Source of the DNA: Bacteroidota bacterium
GTDB lineage: Bacteria; Bacteroidota; Bacteroidia; Chitinophagales; Chitinophagaceae
NCBI GenBank assembly: GCA_013286315.1
Contig: JABDFX010000018.1
Location: forward strand, 1 to 37,957
Length of the DNA: 37,957 bases
Direction: 5' to 3'
Below, piece after piece: positions 7,876-16,147 of the stretch. Position 1 is the stretch's first letter, and the number at the start of each line of letters is the position of its first letter. The translations under genes and the position numbers were made by a program. A model generated the notes under the pieces. That model had not been told where the DNA came from, made no database searches, and worked only from the letters and a program-made list of their open reading frames with translations.

Positions 7876-10257
7876 TTATTCCGTTTTTAAACTTTTCGTC
7901 GGGTTCATCAGTGCTGCCGTGATACTTTGGTAGCTCACGGTTAACAAAGTTATCAGAATGGCGCCTGCGCCTGCTGCCCCAAATACCCACCAGGGCATTG
8001 ACGTACGATATTCATAATGCTGTAGCCATTGCCCCATAAAATAATAGGCCACCGGAGTAGCAATACATAATGAAATAATGACCAGGTTAATAAAATCCCT
8101 GCTCAGTAATCGCCATAGACTAAAGACAGATGCACCGAGTACTTTTCGAACGCCGATTTCCTTGATGCGTTGTTCGGCGGTAAATGTGGCCATTCCGAAT
8201 AAGCCCAGGCAACTGATAAAGATGGCCAGTACTGCGAACAGACTGGCGAGTTTACCTATGCGTTCCTCGTCACTGAATTTTTTTGCATACGCTTCATCCG
8301 CAAACTGATAGGAGAAGGGAACGGAAGGACTATATGATTTACATACTGCCTCAATTTTTTGGATGGCATCATGCGCGCTGATATGGGGATTGATTCTGAT
8401 AATCACATAGGAAAAATCTTCGTGGGTAATGTAATAAATAGTCTGTTTTGCCGGTTCATAAGGCGATTGCATCACCATATCCTTTACAACACCAATTACG
8501 TGATAGTCCTTTCTCCCAACCCGGATATTTTCTCCTACCGGATTTTTAAGACCCATATATTTGACGGCGGCTTCATTGATGATCAATGCGGAAGAATCTG
8601 TCAGATATTGATTTGAAAAATCTCTGCCATCGGTAAATTGCCAGCCGACCGTTTTTCCATAATCAGTAGTTACACGGATATTGCCAAAATCATCTGTCAT
8701 AGCGGGATCCTTTCCCTTCCATTGTAATCCGCTCCGGTTATTCTCGATGCCGGTGGTCGGGCTTGAAGACTGAGCCATATACGTTACTGCTCCGGCACTT
8801 TTCAGATCCGCACTCACCGCATCGAAATGGTCGTGCAGGTCGTTCGTCTGCATTCCAATATAAAGCAACCCGTTTCTGTTATATCCAACGGGACGATTCC
8901 TGGCAAACTGGATTTGATTGAAAACAACAATAGTACCGACGATCAGAACGACGGAGACGGTGAATTGCAACACGACCAATGCTTTTCTTGGTATGGCGGC
9001 AAGTTTCCCCGCTTTGAAAACACCCTTCAATACTTTGACCGGTCTGAAAGAAGAAAGATATAGTGCCGGATAACTTCCAACGATCAGCGCAGTAAATAAT
9101 GTGAATCCTGTGCATAGGATCCAGAACAAACCATTGCTCCAGAGAATGGTCATTTGCTTATCGGCTAATTGATTAAAAGATGGCAATATCAGCCAGACCA
9201 GCAGCAGTGAAAATGCAAAAGCGAAGAGAGTGGTCAGCAGGGATTCACAATAAAACTGAATGATCAGTTGCGATCTCAGTGAACCGACCGCTTTACGGAT
9301 GCCTACTTCTTTTGCCCGCTTCTCACTGCGGGCCGTGCTCAGATTCATAAAATTAATACAGGCCAGCAACAATACGAATATTCCTATGATTCCGAACATC
9401 CATACATATTGTATCGCACCACCGGTATTCACACCATTTTTAAATTCGCTGTACAATCTCCATTTACTCATCGGCTGCAGAAAAATCGCCGGTTTAAAAC
9501 GTGCATCCTCCTTGCCTGAATGGTCCAGCACTATATTTTTTATTTTTTCCGTAACCCTGTTCATATCCGCATGATCTGCCATCTGAACATACATCTGCCA
9601 GCTGTCATCGCCCCAGTCTGAAAGAACACGTTCGGGTATGAATGTTTTCAAATAATAATCCCAGGGTGCGAGGAAACTCAGGTCGTGTAAACTTGAATTG
9701 GAGGGTATGTCCTCATACACACCGGTCACCTTAAAATTGTTTTTATTATCGAGCATGATCGTTTTGCCCGTTGGATCTGCGTCACCAAAAAGAGCCTTTC
9801 CTACGGATCGCGAAATCAGGATCGATGCCGGATCCTGTAAGCCATTGCGACTTCCTTTCAGCATCTGAAGAGAAAAAATTTCCGGACCTTCTTTATCCAT
9901 GAAAGTGCCCTTGAAGGATAATTTTTTTTCGTCAACCGTCAGAATATGTGAATCCGTCCATGATACCATGGCGATATGTTTGAAATCACTGCCATAACTT
10001 TTTCTGATGGCTGCATCCAGTGCGATGGGGATGGCCACAAACGTCGACGTATTGTCATTAAAATTCTGATCCAGCATCACCTGGGCGACCCGGTCGTAGT
10101 GCTGATGATATTTGTTGAAGGAAAGTTCATTCCAGATCCATAACCCGATCAGTATGGCTACGGTCATTCCGACAGACAATCCTGCAATATTGATAAAAGA
10201 ATGCGCTTTGTTTTTGCGTAAATTTCTGAGAGCCGTGATTAGATAGTTTTTGATCAT
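7876..10257 (-). CDS. MacB/FtsX-type ABC transporter permease, paralogue D
   Basis: A 793-residue double-FtsX permease starting at ATG (MIKNYLITALRNLRKNK). Helix 1 spans about residues 20-43. A MacB-like periplasmic domain, three helices with KEVGIRKAVG near 317, a helix at about 430-450, a second periplasmic domain and the C-terminal module with KEIGVRKVLG near 700 follow. It is the nearest relative of paralogue A in this window (both read GLWIW.E at the end of helix 1). It lies 163 bp downstream of paralogue E on the same strand, so E and D may be one transcript. The spacer contains a 14-unit GGTTGRC array ending eight bases before this gene's start. No promoter is evident in that spacer. 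Confidence 0.9.
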   Translation of the reverse strand: MIKNYLITALRNLRKNKAHSFINIAGLSVGMTVAILIGLWIWNELSFNKYHQHYDRVAQVMLDQNFNDNTSTFVAIPIALDAAIRKSYGSDFKHIAMVSWTDSHILTVDEKKLSFKGTFMDKEGPEIFSLQMLKGSRNGLQDPASILISRSVGKALFGDADPTGKTIMLDNKNNFKVTGVYEDIPSNSSLHDLSFLAPWDYYLKTFIPERVLSDWGDDSWQMYVQMADHADMNRVTEKIKNIVLDHSGKEDARFKPAIFLQPMSKWRLYSEFKNGVNTGGAIQYVWMFGIIGIFVLLLACINFMNLSTARSEKRAKEVGIRKAVGSLRSQLIIQFYCESLLTTLFAFAFSLLLVWLILPSFNQLADKQMTILWSNGLFWILCTGFTLFTALIVGSYPALYLSSFRPVKVLKGVFKAGKLAAIPRKALVVLQFTVSVVLIVGTIVVFNQIQFARNRPVGYNRNGLLYIGMQTNDLHDHFDAVSADLKSAGAVTYMAQSSSPTTGIENNRSGLQWKGKDPAMTDDFGNIRVTTDYGKTVGWQFTDGRDFSNQYLTDSSALIINEAAVKYMGLKNPVGENIRVGRKDYHVIGVVKDMVMQSPYEPAKQTIYYITHEDFSYVIIRINPHISAHDAIQKIEAVCKSYSPSVPFSYQFADEAYAKKFSDEERIGKLASLFAVLAIFISCLGLFGMATFTAEQRIKEIGVRKVLGASVFSLWRLLSRDFINLVIISLCIATPVAYYFMGQWLQHYEYRTSMPWWVFGAAGAGAILITLLTVSYQSITAALMNPTKSLKTE

Positions 10258-10265
10258 AGCTTTTT

Positions 10266-10363
10266 GGTTGGCGGTTGGCGGTTGGTGGTTGACGGTTGAC
10301 GGTTGACGGTTGGCGGTTGGCGGTTGGCGGTTGACGGTTGACGGTTGACGGTTAGCGGATGGC
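10266..10363. repeat. GGTTGRC heptamer array, 14 units, between permeases E and D
   Basis: Fourteen contiguous 7-bp units occur on the plus strand. In order they are two GGTTGGC, one GGTTGGT, three GGTTGAC, three GGTTGGC, three GGTTGAC, GGTTAGC and GGATGGC. Variants come in runs of three, as if multi-unit blocks had been duplicated. For the leftward permease D the sense strand is the C-rich one, unlike arrays that directly follow stop codons. Confidence 0.95.
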
Positions 10364-10390
10364 GGAAATTCTTTGACTCAATACTTCCAT

Positions 10391-10404
10391 CCCGCATGTG
10401 CGGG
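10391..10404. terminator. Short GC-rich hairpin after permease E
   Basis: CCCGCA-TG-TGCGGG is a perfect 6-bp stem, extended by one T-A pair on each side, 16 bp past the stop of permease E. A two-base loop is too tight for the full stem, so the end pairs would open. It may be an mRNA-end structure; no T-run follows on the minus strand. Confidence 0.4.
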
Positions 10405-10420
10405 ACAGTCTTCCAGACTT

Positions 10421-12844
10421 TCATTCTTGCTTCAAACTTTTTGTCGGATTCGCAACTGCGGCTTTTACCGCCTGGAAGCTCACTGTGAAGAAAGCGATCA
10501 ATATGGCGATGAGTCCGGCCAGCGCGAACATCCACCAGGTGACGGGCACCCGGTAGTTGAAACCCTCCAGCCATTTGTTCATGGCCCACCAGGCAAGTGG
10601 TGTAGCGATCACAATGGAAACCAGCACCAGTTTTAGGAAATCTTTCGACAAAAGAGCAACTATCCCCGAAATACTTGCTCCCAATACTTTCCGGATTCCG
10701 ATTTCCTTGCTGCGCTGTTCGGCGCTGAATGATGCGAGTCCGAAAAGACCCAAACAGGAGATCAGGATCGCCATCAACGTAAACGAATTGATAATATTTC
10801 CCAGCGTGACTTCCGCTTCGTATTGTTTTTGCACCACATCATCCATAAACATAAATTCAAACGGGATGCCTGGCAAATGCTGGTTCCAGATAGATTTCAT
10901 TTTTGACAACAAGGATGAATAGTTACTGCTATTCGCTGCAACCACCAGGATATCCATTCTCTTCCAGTCATTTTGATATTCAAAAAAGAAGGGTTTGACA
11001 TCGATATGCAGTGAACTGTAATTAAAGTCTTTCATCACGCCAACCACCTCTACAAAGGTTACCGGGTCAGGTGCATATTGTGTATAGAGCCGGGTGCCCG
11101 GTGCGGTTTCCGGCTTAAGCCCCAACCTTCGGCAAAGGGTCTCATTGATGAGCACACGACCCGTATCATTCCGACGAAAATCACGGCCGGAAATAATTTG
11201 AATGCCATTGGTATGCAGGAAATGTTCATCGGTTGCAATATTCTGTGCGTCGATGGATGTGGCCATATTGCCTCCAGGTGGATATACACCATGATCACGC
11301 ATCACCAGGGTTCCGAGGTAAAGATTGGAAGTGCTTGCATCTTTTACTTCAGGAAGTTTCAGCAGATCATCTTTCAGTGACGCCATCTTGCTTTGGGTTT
11401 CTTCTGTATAAAAATCAAAAATGAGTTTCTGATTTTTGTCAAATCCCAAATCCTTGTTTTTGATATAATTGAGCTGACTATAAATGATGATGATGCTCGT
11501 GATAAGAACGATGGAAAGTACGAACTGGAAAACCACCAGCGAACGGCGAATGGCGGTAGCCGAAATCTGATTAGTAAAATTTCCTTTGATTACTTTCACC
11601 GCCTGAAAAGCAGAAAGATAGAATGCGGGGTAACTACCAGCGAGTAGTCCGGTTAAAATAACCAGTCCAAAGAGGAAAAGCCAGAGACGATAATTGGAAA
11701 AAAGTGAAAGTCGGATATCTGCCTGCGTGATCTGATTCAACAGTGGCATGGCTAGCATCAGCAGCGGTACCGCTATCAGAATTCCTATCAGAGACAATAT
11801 GATGGATTCTGTAAGGAATTGCCTGATCAATGCCTGCTTGCCAGCACCGATCACTTTTCGGACTCCAACTTCCTTTGCGCGTTTCGATGCACGGGCTGTG
11901 GAGAGATTCATGAAGTTGATACAGGCAATCACCTGTATCATTACAGCGATCAGGATCAGGATATACAAAAAGGAACTGCTTGTCGTTTTGCTGATCTCCA
12001 CTTCATAACCTCCAGTCGTGTGTACAGAATGCAAGGGCTGGATATGTAAGGCTTTCTTCATTCCCATTTCACGCATCTGGTCGCCGCCATATTTCAGGAG
12101 GAAAGCCGGTAATTTTTTTTCCAGGTCCGCAGCATTTGCATCCGGACGGATTTTAATATAGCTATAAGTGAAATTATTACCTGCAAAAAAATGATTATCG
12201 ATCACGTAACCACCGATGCCTCCGCTGTTCATGGTGATAAACATGTTGGCCTCGATCTGCGTTCTGCCCAGACTTTCATTCACTACAGCAGTTACTTTAA
12301 AATCCGTTTTACCATAACCATTGTGCAGGGTGATCGTTTTCCCAACGGGGTCATCATTTCCAAAAAATTTGTTCGCAACTGACTGCTGAAGTACGATGGA
12401 GTAAGGCTCTTTAAGAGTCGTCGCAGGATTGCCATAAACAAAATGGTAATTGAACACATTAAAGAAAGTGGAGTCAACAAAAAATGCGTTCTCCTCGTAA
12501 AACGATTTTTCTTTGTACGTCATGAGGTGTTTTACAACACCAAGTGTAGGTACCACGCGGACAAACTGGATCACTTCTCCAAAATCTTTTTTCAAAGTGG
12601 GAGCGATCGGAGGCGAACAAGTTGCGTTGTGATGCCTGTCGCCCGCAAGTTCCAAATCGCAAGTGATACGATAGATGTTCTTCGCATCCCGATGATGCAG
12701 GTCGTAACTGTACTGATCCGCGACGTACAGAATGATATACACACAACAAAGTGTGCCCAATGCCAGTCCGAAGATGTTGATGAAGCTATAGGTTTTGTTT
12801 TTTGATAAAAACCGCAGAGAAGTCTTCAGGTAGTTTTTGAACAC
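10421..12844 (-). CDS. MacB/FtsX-type ABC transporter permease, paralogue E
   Basis: An 807-residue double-FtsX permease with the family layout: helix 1 about 20-42, first periplasmic domain, three helices with KEVGVRKVIG near 323, a helix at about 440-460, second periplasmic domain, and a C-terminal module with KEIGIRKVLG near 715. I place the start at GTG 12844, giving MFKNYLKTSLRFLSKNK, which lines up with paralogues B and C. The in-frame ATG at 12904 would add 20 residues that are mostly translation of the upstream heptamer array (QPSTVNRQPST) and is almost surely wrong. Permease D follows downstream. No ATPase or adaptor is adjacent. Confidence 0.88.
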   Translation of the reverse strand: MFKNYLKTSLRFLSKNKTYSFINIFGLALGTLCCVYIILYVADQYSYDLHHRDAKNIYRITCDLELAGDRHHNATCSPPIAPTLKKDFGEVIQFVRVVPTLGVVKHLMTYKEKSFYEENAFFVDSTFFNVFNYHFVYGNPATTLKEPYSIVLQQSVANKFFGNDDPVGKTITLHNGYGKTDFKVTAVVNESLGRTQIEANMFITMNSGGIGGYVIDNHFFAGNNFTYSYIKIRPDANAADLEKKLPAFLLKYGGDQMREMGMKKALHIQPLHSVHTTGGYEVEISKTTSSSFLYILILIAVMIQVIACINFMNLSTARASKRAKEVGVRKVIGAGKQALIRQFLTESIILSLIGILIAVPLLMLAMPLLNQITQADIRLSLFSNYRLWLFLFGLVILTGLLAGSYPAFYLSAFQAVKVIKGNFTNQISATAIRRSLVVFQFVLSIVLITSIIIIYSQLNYIKNKDLGFDKNQKLIFDFYTEETQSKMASLKDDLLKLPEVKDASTSNLYLGTLVMRDHGVYPPGGNMATSIDAQNIATDEHFLHTNGIQIISGRDFRRNDTGRVLINETLCRRLGLKPETAPGTRLYTQYAPDPVTFVEVVGVMKDFNYSSLHIDVKPFFFEYQNDWKRMDILVVAANSSNYSSLLSKMKSIWNQHLPGIPFEFMFMDDVVQKQYEAEVTLGNIINSFTLMAILISCLGLFGLASFSAEQRSKEIGIRKVLGASISGIVALLSKDFLKLVLVSIVIATPLAWWAMNKWLEGFNYRVPVTWWMFALAGLIAILIAFFTVSFQAVKAAVANPTKSLKQE

Positions 12845-12859
12845 GTTGATATTTTTTAT

Positions 12860-12894
12860 GGTTGACGGTTGACGGTTGACGGTTGACGGTTGAC
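12860..12894. repeat. Five perfect GGTTGAC heptamers upstream of permease E
   Basis: GGTTGAC is repeated five times exactly. The array lies 15 bp upstream of the GTG start of permease E, so its C-rich complement would be in that gene's leader. Confidence 0.95.
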
Positions 12895-12903
12895 AGGAAA
12901 ACA

Positions 12904-12920
12904 TTAAGCTTTACGCTTAA
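12904..12920. promoter_or_regulatory. Inverted repeat TTAAGC-N5-GCTTAA upstream of permease E
   Basis: A perfect 6-bp inverted repeat with a 5-base spacer (TTTAC) is located 60 bp upstream of the start of permease E. It could be an operator half-site pair or a small hairpin. Related GTTAAGC units form an array at 34391-34420. Confidence 0.3.
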
Positions 12921-12974
12921 AATCGTTCAATTAAAATGCCGGGTTGTAAAGTCTTATTTATGAAGGAATTGAAT

Positions 12975-13030
12975 TTGAGCCATTATTACGAAGATGTTCG
13001 GAATCGGACAAAAAGTGTTCGTCGGCTCAA
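12975..13030. other. Nested inverted repeats between the helical-repeat gene and permease E
   Basis: TTGAGCC (12975-12981) pairs with GGCTCAA (13024-13030). Inside, CGGACA and TGTTCG pair across a 5-base loop with one G-U pair. The segment lies about 60 bp past the stop of the leftward 13092-14696 gene, so it may form that transcript's end structure. Confidence 0.35.
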
Positions 13031-13091
13031 TTTGTCTTTGGGATGCTGTAAGAAATATCCAGGTTCACAAAAGGATAATAGATTGCAAAAA

Positions 13092-14696
13092 TCAAGCGCT
13101 AACCGTCTTTTCTGAGGATTTTAGAATGAACGGGCGTTCAGCTCTAACCTTCCTGGCCTTGCGTCTCAGATACTTTGTATGAATGATTTCGCTCATGGTT
13201 TTATCCTGCAGTTTACTTTCGAGCCATGAAATGATATCGAGATAGGCGAAGGAGCGGGTTTCGATATGATTATATTCCAGGTGTTTAATTTTACTCAGCA
13301 ATTTTTCCAGTTCAGGCTTGATTTCCCTTCTTGAAATCTGGAAGCTTTTTCTCAAAAATTTAAACATCTCTTCTTCTACCACCGTCAGGTTTTTCATTTT
13401 CGCCATGAACCGGTAAACGGATTTTGTCAGCGATTCCATCAGTTCATAATTCCCGAGTTCATAATGCGCCAGCAAATGCACCAGTCGTGCATAACATTGA
13501 AGATCGTACCGGAGATCAATATGATCATTTATAATTGACTGCAGGTAGTCGATTGACCGGCTGTAATCACCGCTTCCGAAATATAAAGTGGCGATTTTAT
13601 AATTGAAAACCAGCGTACGATGATGATCAATATAAATTGCATATTCAACCAGCTTTTTTGAAATATCAGGAACCAGCTCCAGCCCCTCTTTGAATGTTCC
13701 GGTCATCAGGTGCCAGTTGATTTTCGCCAGGTGAATGTATACCCAGGTATGTATCCTGAAATTATCATGATGTTGCCCCTCTGGCGTATTATAGTATGCT
13801 TCAAATTTCTTCAGGATCACTTCGAATTTGCTGAAATGCCGCAGATCAAAAAGGGCATTGAGCAAATTATGCATGCCTTTTACGTAGTGACCCGTTTCTA
13901 CCGTAATCATCAACGGTTCCTTTTCGAAAAGATCGATCCATTTCTGTGCATACCGGTAATACATGATGAAGTCCTGCCGGATAAATGCAAACCAGCTATA
14001 GCTCTGATAGAGATAAAGTTTCTCATAAAAATCGTCCAGATGTGACGTATCGGGGAGCGTATTCTGTTTGAAAAAATCCCGTAGCCTTTTTTCATCCGCT
14101 TCATTGCGTGCGTGCCCAAACTCCACATACCAGCGATAGAGTAATAAGGCCAGGTTGGAAAGGCGCGTCACGCGATCTATATGTTCACTGATTCCCCTTG
14201 CCTCACGCGTAAGTTGTTCTGTCTTTTCCAGCGAGGTTCTCGTGATATGAAGTGTCTCGATTTTCTTTTCAAGAGAAATCAGCTGCGCAAGAAAATTCAG
14301 TTTATTATTTGCCTTGGCGATTTCTTTTGCTCTTTCAAGAATCTTCAGTGCCTGATGTTTCAATCCTTTATTGTACAGCAGCCGCGCATTGTCCATATGC
14401 TCGCTCAATTGCAGATCTGTATTTTCTGTTGTTTTGAGCAGACGAAGACTGGCAAGTAATTGTTTGTAGAGATGCGTTTTTAGATTAGATAACTGCGATT
14501 TGGTGAAAGGAAGTTTCTTTAGCAGGAGTTTTTCGTCATAGTCCTGCATCTTATCGAGCGCATCAAATAGTTGAACAATTTTCAGGTCCTCATTTCCGGA
14601 ACTCCTCTTAATATAGAGCTTGAAATGCCTTTTTTCGGATTTTTCCAGTGAACAAATTAATTGAAATAATATATCGGTTGAACGGTTGGCCATCAT
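13092..14696 (-). CDS. Helical-repeat (TPR-like) protein of unknown function
   Basis: A 534-residue protein with no signal peptide and no membrane helix, so probably cytoplasmic. It is rich in amphipathic helices throughout; segments such as IATLYFGSGDYSRSIDYLQ (about residue 380) resemble tetratricopeptide repeats. The N-terminal part (SLEKSEKRHFKLY) is charged. The last 25 residues are strongly basic (YLRRKARKVRAERP), which might allow nucleic acid contact, although that is only a guess. I know no function for it. Two adjacent ATG codons (14696 and 14693) could start it. It sits alone between permease E and a candidate small RNA transcribed divergently. The motif AAACTGTGT 16 bp upstream recurs upstream of permeases A and F. 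Confidence 0.8.
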   Translation of the reverse strand: MMANRSTDILFQLICSLEKSEKRHFKLYIKRSSGNEDLKIVQLFDALDKMQDYDEKLLLKKLPFTKSQLSNLKTHLYKQLLASLRLLKTTENTDLQLSEHMDNARLLYNKGLKHQALKILERAKEIAKANNKLNFLAQLISLEKKIETLHITRTSLEKTEQLTREARGISEHIDRVTRLSNLALLLYRWYVEFGHARNEADEKRLRDFFKQNTLPDTSHLDDFYEKLYLYQSYSWFAFIRQDFIMYYRYAQKWIDLFEKEPLMITVETGHYVKGMHNLLNALFDLRHFSKFEVILKKFEAYYNTPEGQHHDNFRIHTWVYIHLAKINWHLMTGTFKEGLELVPDISKKLVEYAIYIDHHRTLVFNYKIATLYFGSGDYSRSIDYLQSIINDHIDLRYDLQCYARLVHLLAHYELGNYELMESLTKSVYRFMAKMKNLTVVEEEMFKFLRKSFQISRREIKPELEKLLSKIKHLEYNHIETRSFAYLDIISWLESKLQDKTMSEIIHTKYLRRKARKVRAERPFILKSSEKTVSA

Positions 14697-14782
14697 TGAT
14701 AAATTTTGCTGAAACTGTGTCCAGGCAACACTTCCACGAAAAGATACACAGTTTTGACATGATTAAAACACCTATAAGATGG

Positions 14783-14814
14783 TTTGAAATGAATCCCACA
14801 CACCCTTAATTTTG
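14783..14814 (+). promoter_or_regulatory. Bacteroidota-type promoter (TTTG-N20-TAATTTTG)
   Basis: The -33 box TTTG (14783-14786) and -7 box TAATTTTG (14807-14814) are separated by 20 bp. This matches the established Bacteroides/Flavobacterium primary sigma consensus TTTG-N19-21-TAnnTTTG. Transcription would begin near 14820-14822. No open reading frame of meaningful size follows before the terminator at 14946-14980. Confidence 0.65.
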
Positions 14815-14820
14815 TAAAAG

Positions 14821-14980
14821 CAATTAAGAAAAGAATACAGCAGGCAATCGTTAGGAAGTAAATCGTTAGAGGTCAAGAGGAACAAACTGCAGCATTCTAA
14901 TTAAAGTCGAATACTACCTTTTTTCATATGGCAAGCAATCGTTAGAGGTCAGCTGTTTCTACAGCCGACCTTATTTTTTT
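14821..14980 (+). ncRNA. Candidate small RNA, about 160 nt
   Basis: A full-consensus promoter lies directly upstream and an intrinsic-terminator-like hairpin ends the unit, with no sizeable coding frame between (the longest ATG frame near the end is MASNR). The 15-base sequence AATCGTTAGAGGTCA occurs twice (14861-14875 and 14937-14951), with a third partial copy AATCGTTAG at 14846-14854. The second full copy overlaps the terminator stem. AGAAT...GCAG (14832-14843) can pair with CTGC...ATTCT to form an imperfect helix. It does not show the closed end-to-end stem expected of 6S RNA, nor the SRP RNA signature, so the family is unknown. The boundaries are predicted. Confidence 0.5.
14946..14980 (+). 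terminator. Intrinsic terminator of the candidate small RNA
   Basis: AGGTCAGCTGT (14946-14956) pairs with ACAGCCGACCT (14961-14971) in 10 of 11 positions around a TTCT tetraloop. The sequence TTATTTTTTT (14971-14980) follows. Stem plus T-run is oriented to the plus strand only. Confidence 0.75.
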
Positions 14981-15080
14981 ACGGCTAGGCAAAGATAAGG
15001 GTATTTTTTTATTTTCCAATCGCTTTTTCTTCTTTAACTGGTTCAGTTCCAACGGATTCCAATTTATTTTAATATGTTTT

Positions 15081-15181
15081 TAAGGCTAAGGCTAAGGCTA
15101 AGGCGTAAGGCGTATGGCAAAGGCAAAGGCAAAGGCTAAGGCTAAGGCTAAGGCTAAAGTAAAGGCTAAGGCGTAAGGCTT
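15081..15181. repeat. AAGGCT/AAGGCA/AAGGCGT short tandem array
   Basis: About 16 consecutive units of 6 or 7 bp with variants (AAGGCT, AAGGCA, AAGGCGT, TATGGCA). The mixture of unit lengths sets it apart from the strict 7-bp arrays. It lies between the candidate small RNA and the methyltransferase gene. Confidence 0.9.
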
Positions 15182-15289
15182 TCCGGTAATAGATCCATAT
15201 CTGATTGATTTCGGATTATTCTGATTTTATTTAATAATAATAGTACCGAAAGTGTTTTGACGGTCACTTTACCCTTTAAGCTTTAAGCT

Positions 15290-15297
15290 TATTTTTG
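15290..15297 (+). promoter_or_regulatory. Possible -7 promoter element for the methyltransferase gene
   Basis: TATTTTTG matches TAnnTTTG and lies 38 bp upstream of the ATG at 15336. No convincing -33 TTTG is found at the right spacing, so this is tentative. Confidence 0.35.
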
Positions 15298-15335
15298 CGC
15301 TCCTTCCTGATAAATAAACTTCGGGGTTATTCTGA

Positions 15336-16067
15336 ATGAAACTTAGAATCATCAAATTCTTCAAGGATTTTCTTTTATGGAGTGGCATTCTGCGATTGCT
15401 CTCCCCTTTCAACCGACTTTTTTTCTTCCTTCGAAACTTTAATGTCCTGCGTGCGTGGATTAGCCTGTCCAACCGTACTGACTTGTTAATCAATGACTTC
15501 TATTCATGGAAACGAGACTATCCCAAGCGATATACATTATATGATACCGTAGCAGTTCATTTTGAGCTCGCGACGAAAGATATTCTTTACCTGGAGTTCG
15601 GGGTGGCATCGGGTAGTTCCTTTTTCTGGTGGATGAAAAAAAATACAAACCCGGAGTCTTTATTTCGGGGATTTGACACATTTGAAGGATTACCCGAAGA
15701 CTGGGGTGGTTTTAAAAAAGGAGCCATGGCTTTTGATCAGGCGCAGATTAACGATGGCCGGGCAGAATTCATAAAGGGCATTTTCCAGGATTCACTGTTT
15801 CCATTTGTTGAATCAAATAAAAGTCTCCTCACCACAAAGCCCAAGGTTATCCATATGGATGCGGATCTTTTTTCCTCTACCATTTTTGTACTTTCCCAAC
15901 TTTATCCTTATCTCAAAAAAGGTGATATTATTTTCTTTGATGAATTCAATGTCGCTAATCACGAATTCCTTGCCTTTAAAATATTTACCGAAGCGTTTTA
16001 TGTGAAGCTACGCCCGGTTGGCGCGGTGAATAACTTCTACCAAACTGCTTTCATCGTGGAATCCTAA
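15336..16067 (+). CDS. TylF/MycF-like class I SAM-dependent methyltransferase
   Basis: A 243-residue protein. LEFGVASGSS (residues 86-95) matches the glycine-rich SAM-binding loop. FDTFEGLPEDWGG (113-125), HMDADLFSST (173-182) and DIIFFDEF (197-204) match the acidic and metal-binding motifs of the TylF/macrocin O-methyltransferase family, which methylates sugar hydroxyls in antibiotics and surface glycans. The first 50 residues are hydrophobic and basic. No glycosyltransferase or biosynthetic genes are adjacent, so the acceptor is unknown; a cell-surface sugar is a guess. It stands alone, converging with permease F across an AT-rich hairpin. Confidence 0.8.
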   Translation: MKLRIIKFFKDFLLWSGILRLLSPFNRLFFFLRNFNVLRAWISLSNRTDLLINDFYSWKRDYPKRYTLYDTVAVHFELATKDILYLEFGVASGSSFFWWMKKNTNPESLFRGFDTFEGLPEDWGGFKKGAMAFDQAQINDGRAEFIKGIFQDSLFPFVESNKSLLTTKPKVIHMDADLFSSTIFVLSQLYPYLKKGDIIFFDEFNVANHEFLAFKIFTEAFYVKLRPVGAVNNFYQTAFIVES

Positions 16068-16080
16068 CTAATTATTAATT

Positions 16081-16133
16081 ATTAGTGATTAATTATTAAC
16101 GAGGAAAAAAAACGTTAATAACTAATCATTAAT
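16081..16133. terminator. AT-rich hairpin between convergent methyltransferase and permease F
   Basis: Arms 16081-16101 and 16113-16133 pair over 21 positions with one mismatch and one G-T pair, around the loop AGGAAAAAAAA. The arms consist of ATTAATT/GTTAATA-like heptamers, and the repeats extend over 16068-16147, filling the whole gap between the two stops. This likely ends or protects both transcripts, like the hairpin between permeases C and D. Confidence 0.6.
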
Positions 16134-16147
16134 CGTTAATCATTAAT

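Larger units (their letters stand above)
14697..15335. other. Intergenic region, 639 bp
   Basis: This gene-free stretch holds, from left to right: an inverted pair AAACTGTGT (14712-14720) and ACACAGTTT (14746-14754); a strong Bacteroidota-type promoter (14783-14814); a candidate small RNA with terminator (to 14980); an array of AAGGCT/AAGGCA/AAGGCGT units (15081-15181); and a possible -7 element TATTTTTG (15290-15297) for the methyltransferase gene. Confidence 0.7.

Noticed and set aside
14821-14980. 6S or SRP RNA as identity of the candidate small RNA
   Set aside because: The ends do not pair to form the long closing stem of 6S RNA, and the conserved SRP loop sequence is absent.
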